From Candidatus Helicobacter avicola (GTDB lineage Bacteria; Campylobacterota; Campylobacteria; Campylobacterales; Helicobacteraceae): a DNA stretch of 64,000 nt. The first letter of the stretch is position 1, and each line of letters begins with the position of its first letter. The stretch lies in assembly GCA_019112865.1 (NCBI GenBank), contig DXIN01000014.1, positions 1-64,000 of the forward strand, read 5' to 3'. Shown in pieces: positions 26,927 through 33,863 of this stretch. Below the pieces are notes generated by a model. That model saw only the letters and a list, made by a program, of their open reading frames with translations, was not told where the DNA came from and did no database searches. Both the position numbers and the translations under genes were made by a program.

Positions 26927-27706
26927 TCAAGGTAGGCTTACTCCCACTTCCAAAGTCGCGACAAAGCGCGTGCTATGAGGGTAAGATACGAGATTTCCCA
27001 CATAGTTTTGTGTAGGTGAGGCAGAATCTAGGATTTGGTATTTGCCACTTAGACGCGTGTAGATTCTATATTTTTTGTTGTGTTGCAAGCCAATAGAGGC
27101 GCGGATTTCGTGGTTATTGGGCTTAAGTGTGGAGGTATTGTGCCATAAATCTTGGCTTCTAAGATAGACATAAGTCCCATATACACCATATCCGTAGCTT
27201 AAGGAGTATTCTAGTCCGAGGTTTTCGCTAAGTCTTTGTATGCCAGAGATTCCAAGCCCTATGGTGGCAAGTCCATTATTTGGGATTTTTGATTGTGCTT
27301 GATACAAGGAGACATTTGCCCCTATGACGATCTCCACAAACAGAGGATTTTGCATAGTGCGGAGGTTTTTGCCAAAATGTAGCAACATATCGAGAAATCC
27401 ACTGCTCGTGGCAATATGGGATTGGGTAAAGGCGATAGGGCTTTGTGGAGTGTTGGTAGCGCGTGTGTAGGCATAGCCGGCTTTGGCTTCCCAGCTAAAG
27501 CCATACTGACTATCCCACCTGCGCCAAGATCCAGCGAGAAAAGCCCCGTGATTGGTGATGTCGGCGGGAGCAGAGGTATGTGTGTCATAGCTATATCCCA
27601 CACCGAGTTTAGAATCTGTGCAGTAGGTGTCGCAACGATACTCCGCCTGCACACTTATAGCACAAATACCTAAAATTAGAACGATACGATAGATCTTTGC
27701 CACCAT
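26927..27706 (-). CDS. Outer-membrane beta-barrel protein (family member A)
   Basis: A 259-residue protein with a signal peptide (VLILGICAISVQA) and alternating hydrophobic/polar strands to the end. It shares with the other three barrels the final strand pattern (TRFVATLEVGVSLP) and a penultimate strand with TRLSGKYQILD, but is more diverged. The Cys pair near the mature N-terminus (YRCDTYCTD) is peculiar to it. No solvent, porin or adhesin motif can be identified. AAAAGG precedes the ATG. It is the last gene of the minus-strand barrel/peptide cluster. Confidence 0.75.
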   Translation of the reverse strand: MVAKIYRIVLILGICAISVQAEYRCDTYCTDSKLGVGYSYDTHTSAPADITNHGAFLAGSWRRWDSQYGFSWEAKAGYAYTRATNTPQSPIAFTQSHIATSSGFLDMLLHFGKNLRTMQNPLFVEIVIGANVSLYQAQSKIPNNGLATIGLGISGIQRLSENLGLEYSLSYGYGVYGTYVYLRSQDLWHNTSTLKPNNHEIRASIGLQHNKKYRIYTRLSGKYQILDSASPTQNYVGNLVSYPHSTRFVATLEVGVSLP

Positions 27707-27730
27707 AAACCTTTTGTTTGGATTTTGTGA

Positions 27731-27748
27731 GGGCTAGGATTCTAGCCC
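27731..27748 (-). terminator. GGGCTAG...CTAGCCC hairpin, copy 1
   Basis: Perfect 7-bp arms, 4-nt loop, 16 bases after the end of the second barrel gene. There is no strong U-run on the minus strand, so it may be a terminator or an mRNA-3'-end stabiliser. The same arms recur at 29031 and 30044. Confidence 0.5.
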
Positions 27749-27763
27749 TTGCTAATTATAAGG

Positions 27764-28498
27764 CTATCTACCACCGATGCCAATTTCTACCATACCTACG
27801 ATATTGTTTGCAGTGGGTAGAGCGGGATTATAAGTGATATTTTGGTATTTTGCTCGAAGTTTGACATAGTAGAATAGATCTTCTCTGAACTGGTAAGAAA
27901 AACCAATAGAGGCGCGCACTCCATAACTACCATCAGCGCTCGAATAATACCCAGCAAAGCCATTTGCCCCCGTGCTATACGCATATTCTTTGCCCATAAT
28001 ATAGTCATAATCCGCGCTATACTCCCAACGTAGTTTTTCTCCTGTTTTTATCCACCCATCTAGTCCTAGGCTCAAAGCATTTGCAGAGGTTTTGACTCTG
28101 TCATTGTCGCGTGTCGAACCTTGAGCATTGGAATCACTAAAAAATCCGATATTAATATACAGGGGATTTTCGCTTGATAGGGTGTTAAACCCAAACTTTA
28201 GCCAACCATCTCTAGTGCTAAAACCACCTTGTGTGCTGCTGCCAAAATGTCCCTCGATAAATAACTGAATCTTTAAACGTTTGTAGAAGTAATCGCCACC
28301 ACCAATGATGTATCCACCATACGCATTCATATCGCCAAAGCTACTCACACTGTTACTGCTAAAAATCGGAAAATCTTGCTGGGCATAGAATCCACCAGCA
28401 CCTACACGCCACTCTGTCTTGCTCACTTGCTCTTGCTCTGCAAATGCAAGATTTGCCAACACAGACAGAGCCATTATTGTTGCGATTATATGTTTCAT
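27764..28498 (-). CDS. Outer-membrane beta-barrel protein (family member B)
   Basis: A 244-residue protein with a cleavable signal (MALSVLANLAFAEQ) and about ten predicted strands. The C-terminus YVKLRAKYQNITYNPALPTANNIVGMVEIGIGGR is nearly the same as in member D (30289-30996), pointing to gene duplication. The body between is moderately conserved (LRWEYSADYDYI, YGVRASIGFSYQF). GGAGTTC precedes the ATG. It follows peptide 1 after a strong hairpin. It is presumably a channel or surface structure; no function is recognised. Confidence 0.82.
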   Translation of the reverse strand: MKHIIATIMALSVLANLAFAEQEQVSKTEWRVGAGGFYAQQDFPIFSSNSVSSFGDMNAYGGYIIGGGDYFYKRLKIQLFIEGHFGSSTQGGFSTRDGWLKFGFNTLSSENPLYINIGFFSDSNAQGSTRDNDRVKTSANALSLGLDGWIKTGEKLRWEYSADYDYIMGKEYAYSTGANGFAGYYSSADGSYGVRASIGFSYQFREDLFYYVKLRAKYQNITYNPALPTANNIVGMVEIGIGGR

Positions 28499-28569
28499 TT
28501 TGAACTCCTTAGATGTAGAATGTAAAAGATTACGGCAAATAAGTTTTTGCGGACAACACTCTCTTGAGT

Positions 28570-28597
28570 GCTCATAGTGTATATACGCACTATGAGC
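28570..28597 (-). terminator. 10-bp hairpin after peptide 1
   Basis: GCTCATAGTG and CACTATGAGC pair perfectly around an 8-nt loop, 14 bases after the stop of peptide 1 and about 70 bases before the barrel gene. It is a good transcript-end or attenuation structure, though no clear U-run follows. Confidence 0.6.
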
Positions 28598-28610
28598 AGC
28601 GTTTTATGAA

Positions 28611-28883
28611 TTAAAAACCAAGATTTGGCGAGTTTATTTCAATACCACAATCTCCATTGAATATACACCCAAGAGCACTAACGCCGAGTGAAATGCCAAT
28701 AGCAGCTAGCCAAAATTCCCCTCTAGTCTCACTCATTTCCTGCTCACTAAGCACTTGAGTTTTAGCTTCATTAGAAGCGAACAAAAATTCTTTATCACTT
28801 TGGCTAAGAGTCTTGGACTCCACAGCAGATAAAGAACTTAACCCTAAACCTGTTGCTAATACAAAAGAAACTATTCCTTTCAT
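28611..28883 (-). CDS. Secreted peptide precursor 1 with GG-like leader
   Basis: Ninety residues. Residues 1-20 are a Sec signal (MKGIVSFVLATGLGLSSLSA). Residues 21-56 are a conserved pro-region ending VLSEQEMSETRGE. With E56 at -1, the bacteriocin double-glycine consensus is in register: L-12, S-11, E-8, M-7, T-4, G-2, but Glu replaces the final Gly/Ala. The predicted cargo, residues 57-90 (FWLAAIGISLGVSALGCIFNGDCG...), is hydrophobic and Gly-rich with two Cys (C73, C79) that could bridge. GGGAGG precedes the ATG. Two paralogues share the leader but not the cargo. Cleavage is inferred, not shown. Confidence 0.85.
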   Translation of the reverse strand: MKGIVSFVLATGLGLSSLSAVESKTLSQSDKEFLFASNEAKTQVLSEQEMSETRGEFWLAAIGISLGVSALGCIFNGDCGIEINSPNLGF

Positions 28884-28910
28884 ATTAAACCTCCCTGAAT
28901 AAAAAATTTT

Positions 28911-28931
28911 GTCCCATTGCTCAATGGGGAC
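28911..28931 (-). promoter_or_regulatory. 5' UTR hairpin of peptide 1
   Basis: In the mRNA, GUCCCCAUU and AAUGGGAC pair around GAGC, about 28 bases before the start codon, followed by AAAAUUUUUU. The equivalent position upstream of peptides 2 and 3 holds a hairpin with the same GUCC/GGAC base and a different inner stem. Confidence 0.6.
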
Positions 28932-28938
28932 AGAGTCG

Positions 28939-28968
28939 ATTATACGAAATCAAATATTTTATTGTCAA
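28939..28968 (-). promoter_or_regulatory. Promoter of peptide 1
   Basis: On the minus strand, TTGACA (complement of 28963-28968) is followed after 18 bp by TATAAT (complement of 28939-28944): a near-ideal sigma-70 promoter. Transcription would begin just before the leader hairpin. Confidence 0.75.
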
Positions 28969-29030
28969 GTAGATTACTATTAAAATTGTATTTTTTGCAA
29001 TTTTGTAACACTAATATTTGAAGTTTTGCA

Positions 29031-29050
29031 AGGCTAGGGATTCTAGCCCT
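29031..29050 (-). terminator. GGGCTAG...CTAGCCC hairpin, copy 2
   Basis: AGGCTAG-GGATT-CTAGCCCT with one bulged base, 11 bases after the end of the third barrel gene. Same arms as the hairpins at 27731 and 30044. Confidence 0.5.
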
Positions 29051-29060
29051 TGTAAGCTTA

Positions 29061-29891
29061 TCAAAATCCTATCCCAAGCTCTAGCATACCGATGTATTGT
29101 TGCGTATGTGGATAGATACCGCTTTGAGTGAGATTGTAATATTTGGCTTTGAGCTTCATATAGTAATGCACACTCTCACTTAAATTATACGCAAATCCTA
29201 GTGATGCTCGCACTCCATAGTTATACCCACCAAGGTCAGTCTGCGCGCCATCAAGTCGTGAGCGATAGAATCCACTAAAGACATAGTCATAGCCCACACT
29301 ATACTCATAGCGAAGCCTCTCACTACTCTTGATGATACCCTCTAGCTCCACGCCGACTTGGTGGAGATAATTCACAAAGCCATTGGTATTGTTTTTGCCA
29401 GAATCGGAATTGGTGAGGTTGAAAGTATAGGCGATGTTAAGATATAGTGGGAAGTTTTGGGTAAGGAGGTTTAGTCCCAGCATTGGGCGCACCTCTGTAA
29501 ATATACCTAGAGTGTCTGCACGATCCGCACTCACAGGGAAATTCCCCATATTGCCTTTGTTTGCTCCAAAATGCGCATCGAGCGCGATTTGCACTCTTTC
29601 TTTGGGGGAAGCACCTCTAGCATAGAAGTTTATATAGCCTCCAGCGAGATTTAGCCCCGAAGCCTCTCCGCCCTCATATTGCCCATACATACCGCCCACG
29701 CCGATACGCACGACATTATCAGGGCAACTCTCGCAAAACAGATGACAAACGCCGTGGTATTTGCACATATGTGAGTAGTGCGACGCCGCAAAGCTCGCAG
29801 CAATAGCAGAAGATGAAGAGTGAGCCCAGCCAACTCCACAAGCCCCAAAGCCACAAACTAGATATATGATAAGAGATTTCAATGTTTTCAT
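29061..29891 (-). CDS. Outer-membrane beta-barrel protein (family member C)
   Basis: A 276-residue protein with a signal peptide (LIIYLVCGFGACGVGWAHS), then a Cys/His-rich mature N-terminus (HYSHMCKYHGVCHLFCESC) of unusual composition for a barrel; it could bind metal or form disulfides. From about residue 60 it aligns with B and D: RIGVGGMYGQYEGG, LRYEYSVGYDYVFSGFY, YGVRASLGFAYNL and a terminal YIGMLELGIGF with the classical Phe end. AAAGG precedes the ATG. The role is unknown. Confidence 0.8.
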   Translation of the reverse strand: MKTLKSLIIYLVCGFGACGVGWAHSSSSAIAASFAASHYSHMCKYHGVCHLFCESCPDNVVRIGVGGMYGQYEGGEASGLNLAGGYINFYARGASPKERVQIALDAHFGANKGNMGNFPVSADRADTLGIFTEVRPMLGLNLLTQNFPLYLNIAYTFNLTNSDSGKNNTNGFVNYLHQVGVELEGIIKSSERLRYEYSVGYDYVFSGFYRSRLDGAQTDLGGYNYGVRASLGFAYNLSESVHYYMKLKAKYYNLTQSGIYPHTQQYIGMLELGIGF

Positions 29892-30043
29892 TTGCGATAC
29901 CTTTTGTGTAGATTTTCTACTGCTTAGATTCGCACACTAAGCAGTAGAAAATCTATTGTATAAAACCAAGTATGGCATTGTCAAGCACCTCGCCCTAAAG
30001 GCTTTATCCTTGTAACTTTGTAATGCTCATATCGAGGTTTCTC

Positions 30044-30064
30044 GGGCTAGGGCGATTCTAGCCC
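30044..30064 (-). terminator. GGGCTAG...CTAGCCC hairpin, copy 3
   Basis: Perfect 7-bp arms around a 7-nt loop. It overlaps the stop codon of the small membrane protein gene (30058-30060). Third copy of the same gene-end hairpin in this cluster. Confidence 0.5.
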
Positions 30065-30282
30065 TTGCTAAGTCGCACCACTCTAAAGACTAGCCACCAC
30101 ACATAGCCCATATATGGCACAAGCACGATAAGTGAATCTCGCCCATAAAATCCCACAGGGTAGAGCACCAGCCCAAGAACTATGAGAATCTTTTGGTAAG
30201 TTTGCAAATATTTGAGATTCACAAACAAATACCATAGGCAGAGTATGGACAAGAGACAAAGCCCTATCCATAGCTTTTCCAT
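30058..30282 (-). CDS. Small membrane protein, paralogue 1
   Basis: A 74-residue protein with two to three hydrophobic helices (WIGLCLLSILCLWYLFVNL; ILIVLGLVLYPVGFYG; SLIVLVPYMGYVWWLVFRVV), a basic tail and no signal peptide. It starts six bases after barrel D ends, so they share a transcript. A paralogue at 31484-31720 follows peptide 3. Family not recognised. Position next to secreted-peptide genes makes an immunity-type role conceivable, but that is only inference. Confidence 0.78.
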   Translation of the reverse strand: MEKLWIGLCLLSILCLWYLFVNLKYLQTYQKILIVLGLVLYPVGFYGRDSLIVLVPYMGYVWWLVFRVVRLSKG

Positions 30283-30288
30283 AGTGCA

Positions 30289-30996
30289 TTACCTGCCACC
30301 GATACCAATTTCTACCATACCTACGAGATTCTGTGTGGTAGGAAATGCGGGATTGTAAGTGATATTTTGGTATTTTGCTCTAAGCTTGACATAGTAGAAT
30401 AGATCTTCTTTAAGCTGAACAGAAAAACCCAATGAAGCACGTATGCCATAGTCGCCGCCGTTAGCAGTATTATAGTGTGTTGTAGTGCTATTGTTGCTAC
30501 TAGCAGCATACTCTTTTGATGAAATGTAGTCATAATCTGCACTATACTCATAGCGAAGTTTCTCGTTTGCTTTTATTCTGCCTTCAATTCCAATGCTTGA
30601 TGCAAGATATTCAGTGTCGATGCCATTATTTTTTCTCGTCCCATTGCCATAGTGACTGCCCACTAACCCTATGTTGATCCAAAATGGATTATCCAAAGAA
30701 GCGATATTGAATCCTAGCTTGATAGAGTAGTCAATAAAGCTAAAGGGATTGCTCCTAGTGTTTGGACCAATACCCAAATCAATGTTTGCTCCGGTTTTTA
30801 GCCTTTTGAGGAAAATAGTATCTCCAGTAATTGCCAAATACCCACCATAATCTTTGACATCAGTGTTTGAAGTTTGAGTGGGAATGTCTTTTTGGCTATA
30901 CACACCACCTATACCGATACGACCTTCGCCAGTGATTTCTGCATGGGCAAGAGTGGAGAGTATGAGGCTAGTAAAAATAACTTTATAAATCCGCAT
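30289..30996 (-). CDS. Outer-membrane beta-barrel protein (family member D)
   Basis: A 235-residue protein with a signal peptide (VIFTSLILSTLAHAE) and the family pattern: GRIGIGGVYSQKD, LKTGANIDLGIG, LRYEYSADYDYIS, YGIRASLGFSVQL, then a C-terminus almost the same as in B (YYVKLRAKYQNITYNPAFPTTQNLVGMVEIGIGGR). AAGGAG precedes the ATG. The gene sits 60 bases downstream of peptide 2 across a hairpin and directly upstream of the small membrane protein. Confidence 0.82.
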   Translation of the reverse strand: MRIYKVIFTSLILSTLAHAEITGEGRIGIGGVYSQKDIPTQTSNTDVKDYGGYLAITGDTIFLKRLKTGANIDLGIGPNTRSNPFSFIDYSIKLGFNIASLDNPFWINIGLVGSHYGNGTRKNNGIDTEYLASSIGIEGRIKANEKLRYEYSADYDYISSKEYAASSNNSTTTHYNTANGGDYGIRASLGFSVQLKEDLFYYVKLRAKYQNITYNPAFPTTQNLVGMVEIGIGGR

Positions 30997-31022
30997 TGTA
31001 ACTCCTTAATTAAAAGTTTTTA

Positions 31023-31047
31023 CAAGCAAGGCTTCAAGCCCTGCTTG
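31023..31047 (-). terminator. Hairpin between peptide 2 and barrel D
   Basis: CAAGCAAGGC and GCCCTGCTTG pair around TTCAA with one mismatch, ten bases after the peptide 2 stop; on the minus strand UAAAAACUUUU follows. It may be a partial terminator that lowers expression of barrel D relative to the peptide. Confidence 0.5.
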
Positions 31048-31056
31048 CATGGTGTT

Positions 31057-31311
31057 TTACCACCAGCCTTTATTGTCTCCGAGCTCATAAACAGAGACAA
31101 CGCCACTGACAACACCAGCTATGGCAGCGAATGTTTCTAAAAACTCGCCCCTAGTCTCACTCATCTCTTGATCGCTCAAAACCTGAGTTTTAGCCTCATT
31201 GGCAGCAAACAAAAATTCTTTATCGCTCTGGCTAAGAGTTTTAGAATCCACAGCACACAAAGAACTTGCACTTAAACCTGCAGCTAATACAAAAGAAACC
31301 AATCCTTTCAT
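31057..31311 (-). CDS. Secreted peptide precursor 2 with GG-like leader
   Basis: Eighty-four residues. The signal (MKGLVSFVLAAGLSASSLCA) and pro-region to E56 are nearly the same as in peptide 3, with QVLSDQEMSETRGE at the predicted cleavage point. The 28-residue cargo FLETFAAIAGVVSGVVSVYELGDNKGWW is unrelated to the other two and ends in two Trp. The upstream frame is open, but AAGGAGG lies just before ATG 31311. Promoter and 5' UTR are near-identical to those of peptide 3, indicating recent duplication. Confidence 0.85.
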   Translation of the reverse strand: MKGLVSFVLAAGLSASSLCAVDSKTLSQSDKEFLFAANEAKTQVLSDQEMSETRGEFLETFAAIAGVVSGVVSVYELGDNKGWW

Positions 31312-31338
31312 ATTATCCTCCTTGTAACAAAAGATTTT

Positions 31339-31398
31339 GTCCTGAATTTTTACATTCGGGACTCTATCAGCGTAGCAAAAAATATAATCCATTGTCAA
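31339..31398 (-). promoter_or_regulatory. Promoter and 5' UTR hairpin of peptide 2
   Basis: TTGACA (complement of 31393-31398) is followed after 18 bp by TACGCT preceded by TGC, a weaker -10 than in copy 1. The mRNA then forms GUCCCGAAU / AUUCAGGAC (31354-31362 with 31339-31347), one mismatch, at the same place as the peptide 1 hairpin. Confidence 0.6.
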
Positions 31399-31483
31399 TG
31401 GTAAAATAAAAATTTATCTATATTTTTAAAAAATGTAACATTTGAAGTTTTTTATTATTGTTTAGAGCTTTAGGAGTATTTTT

Positions 31484-31720
31484 TCAGGGTTTGCGTTTCT
31501 CTCGCGCTGCTTTCGCCGCGAGCCACCACACATAGCCCATATATGGCAAAAGCACGATGAGTGAATCTAGCCCATAATAGCCCACTGGGAATAGCACCAG
31601 CCCAAGGACGATGAGAATCCTTTGGTGCGTGCGCAGATACGCTAGATTCACAAACAAATACCACAGGCAGACTATGGATAGCACGCAGAGTCCTATCCAT
31701 ACTTTGTTAAACAACTCCAT
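31484..31720 (-). CDS. Small membrane protein, paralogue 2
   Basis: A 78-residue paralogue of the 30058-30282 protein: VWIGLCVLSIVCLWYLFVNL, ILIVLGLVLFPVGYYG, SLIVLLPYMGYVWWLAAKAA and a basic tail. It starts three bases after the stop of peptide 3, so it is almost certainly translated with it. That pairing is the main reason to consider an immunity or export-helper function; no known family was recognised. Confidence 0.8.
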   Translation of the reverse strand: MELFNKVWIGLCVLSIVCLWYLFVNLAYLRTHQRILIVLGLVLFPVGYYGLDSLIVLLPYMGYVWWLAAKAAREKRKP

Positions 31721-31723
31721 AGA

Positions 31724-32002
31724 TTAAAATGGTGGTTTGCCACTATAAATAGGGTCGTTTGGAGCAGGCGCGTTAAGATAGCCTATTGTGCTCACTGCTA
31801 GCATTACACCTAGTTTTATTAAAATAGGGAAAAATTCACCATCAGTCTCACTCATCTCCTGCTCGCTCAAAACCTGAGTTTTAGCCTCATTGGCAGCAAA
31901 CAAAAATTCTTTATCGCTCTGGCTAAGAGTTTTAGAATCCACAGCACACAAAGAACTTATACCTAAACCTGCAGCCAATACAAAAGAAACCAATCCTTTC
32001 AT
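31724..32002 (-). CDS. Secreted peptide precursor 3 with GG-like leader
   Basis: Ninety-two residues: signal MKGLVSFVLAAGLGISSLCA, pro-region, then QVLSEQEMSETDGE at 44-56. The 36-residue cargo begins FFPILIKLGVMLAVSTIGYL and ends with a Pro-rich tail (NAPAPNDPIYSGKPPF). It is coupled to a small membrane protein gene immediately downstream, and is divergent to the C39 peptidase operon. Confidence 0.85.
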   Translation of the reverse strand: MKGLVSFVLAAGLGISSLCAVDSKTLSQSDKEFLFAANEAKTQVLSEQEMSETDGEFFPILIKLGVMLAVSTIGYLNAPAPNDPIYSGKPPF

Positions 32003-32030
32003 ATTATCCTCACTTGTAACAAAAGATTTT

Positions 32031-32090
32031 GTCCTGAATTTTTACATTCGGGACTCTATCAGCGTAGCAAAAAATATAATCCATTGTCAA
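32031..32090 (-). promoter_or_regulatory. Promoter and 5' UTR hairpin of peptide 3
   Basis: This repeats, almost base for base, the region upstream of peptide 2: TTGACA complement at 32085-32090, hairpin arms at 32031-32039 and 32046-32054. The near-identity extends about 130 bp upstream of the ATG. Confidence 0.6.
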
Positions 32091-32230
32091 TGGTAAAATA
32101 AAAATTTATCTATATTTTTAAAAAATGTAACATTGAACCATATTTTCTTAATAATTTGCAAAAATCTCTTGGGAATCTTAATGTTTTTATACTACATTAG
32201 ATAAGGACAACCCAAAGATAAAGGATGAAT

Positions 32231-33130
32231 ATGCGGTATGTATTACTTATCATATGTGTGGGGCTTGGGCTACTTATGGCGCGCCCTGTGAGTGTCGATG
32301 AGATCCTAACCAAGCGCCTGCAGTTTAAGCTTATGGGCACGCTCTCTTATGTCCATATCCAACGCTCAGATATGTATCTAGCCCCCATATCCGTGCCTAT
32401 CAATGGCGGGAGCTCCTATGTGCAGATCCCGCTTAGCTACGCCCAAGACAGCAACCAAGACTATCTGAATTTCTCCCTCTATGCGCGTTATGGGATTGCC
32501 AAACGCGTGGAAGTCTTTAGCACACTCAATAGTTTTTGGCAGCACAGCAGTGCTTCTAATGATCTCTCTAGCACGCCAATCTCCCAAAGCTATGGGGATT
32601 TTAGCTCATTAAATCTCGGGGTGTTAATCCAAGCCAAAAAAGAGGGCAAGCTCCCTGCTTTACTCCTAGGTGCAAGTGCTGATGTGCTAGATAAGACTTA
32701 TTTTTCTCACACCCAAAAGCAGCTAGATTCGCTCAAAGGCTATTCGTTTTTTGCTACGAGTTTTTATACTATCGATCCTATTGTATTGCTTTTGCAGGCA
32801 AATTTTCGCTTAAACCTCCCACGCGAGTTTGAAGGTTATAGACTTGATAATGGCGAGGTTTTTGCCCTAAGTCCTATGGTGTATTTCGCAGTCAATCCCT
32901 ATATATCGCTAAATTTTGGTGTCCGCTACCAATACGCCACCCAAAACAGCATAAACGATACCTTGAGTAATACCATGCGCTATGTTCCACAAGGCTCATC
33001 GGTGGGCTATATATTTGGTATGGCATATGAGATCAAATCGCGCTTTATTTTCTATGCAAGTGCCGAGAAACTCGACACAGCCCAATACTCCAGCGATATG
33101 CTCTCTTTCACACTTTCATACAGAATCTAG
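32231..33130 (+). CDS. Outer-membrane beta-barrel protein paired with C39 peptidase
   Basis: A protein of about 299 residues: a signal peptide (MRYVLLIICVGLGLLMA), then amphipathic strands throughout, ending TLSYRI. It resembles the MetA-pathway/transporter-type outer-membrane family in strand pattern (FGVRYQYATQN, SVGYIFGMAYEI), though this is a weak match. ATG 32225 directly abuts AAAGG, so ATG 32231 is the better start. The C39 peptidase gene starts 11 bases after its stop. It may be an exit channel for the processed peptides; no direct evidence. Confidence 0.75.
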   Translation: MRYVLLIICVGLGLLMARPVSVDEILTKRLQFKLMGTLSYVHIQRSDMYLAPISVPINGGSSYVQIPLSYAQDSNQDYLNFSLYARYGIAKRVEVFSTLNSFWQHSSASNDLSSTPISQSYGDFSSLNLGVLIQAKKEGKLPALLLGASADVLDKTYFSHTQKQLDSLKGYSFFATSFYTIDPIVLLLQANFRLNLPREFEGYRLDNGEVFALSPMVYFAVNPYISLNFGVRYQYATQNSINDTLSNTMRYVPQGSSVGYIFGMAYEIKSRFIFYASAEKLDTAQYSSDMLSFTLSYRI

Positions 33131-33141
33131 GGATACTCTAA

Positions 33142-33858
33142 ATGATATTACAGAATCTCTCACGATATATTCTCATCTCTTTGTTTATAGTTACTTTTAG
33201 TAACTTATCTGCTGCAAATGTGCATATCCATAATGAATCTGTTACTTTTGAGCGAGAGGTGCAATCGTGGGACGAGCTCAAAGACACCAATCTCACGCGA
33301 CAAAAATACGATTATAGTTGTGGGGCTGCCTCGCTCTCGACTATCTTGAGTTATTACTATGGGATTAGCACGAGTGAGAAGGAGATTCTAGACTTTCTTT
33401 TAGAATCTAAGGGCATAGATGTGAATCTCAAGACACAAATTGAGTTTGATGAGGATTTGCGTGATAAGGCACATTTGTCATTTCTCGATCTTGCGCACTA
33501 TGCCCAGCACAAGGGTTTTAGAGCTATGGGCTTAGCACTAGATTTGCCCACGCTCTCCACACTCAAAGCCCCAGTAATCATCTATGTAAATGTGCGTGAT
33601 GTAGAGCATTTTAGTGTGTATAAGGGAATCGATGAGCATTATGTGTATTTGGCTGACCCAAGTTTTGGGAATATCAAAGTGAGCATTGCAAAGTTTATAG
33701 AGATGTTTTATAAACGAGAGGATTTGAGCTATCCGGGCAAAATCCTTGCAATCCTCCCAAGCAATGCAGGAGAGGAAGTCAATGAGGCATTTATGCAAAG
33801 ACAGAACAATACGGAATTTTTGTATGAGATTTTTAAAGACAGGGCGGTATCGCCTTGA
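33142..33858 (+). CDS. Sec-exported C39-type cysteine peptidase
   Basis: A 238-residue protein with a signal peptide or N-terminal anchor (residues 8-24). The C39 core is intact: Gln54 six residues before Cys60 in RQKYDYSCGAAS (oxyanion and nucleophile), His156 in VEHFSVYKG and Asp172 in YLADPSFG. C39 peptidases cut bacteriocin precursors after a double-glycine motif; they are normally fused to an ABC exporter, but this one has no TM or ATPase domain and would work in the periplasm. Opposite-strand genes encode three exported proteins with a matching leader register. Their being substrates is inferred from context. Confidence 0.88.
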   Translation: MILQNLSRYILISLFIVTFSNLSAANVHIHNESVTFEREVQSWDELKDTNLTRQKYDYSCGAASLSTILSYYYGISTSEKEILDFLLESKGIDVNLKTQIEFDEDLRDKAHLSFLDLAHYAQHKGFRAMGLALDLPTLSTLKAPVIIYVNVRDVEHFSVYKGIDEHYVYLADPSFGNIKVSIAKFIEMFYKREDLSYPGKILAILPSNAGEEVNEAFMQRQNNTEFLYEIFKDRAVSP

Positions 33859-33863
33859 GATAC

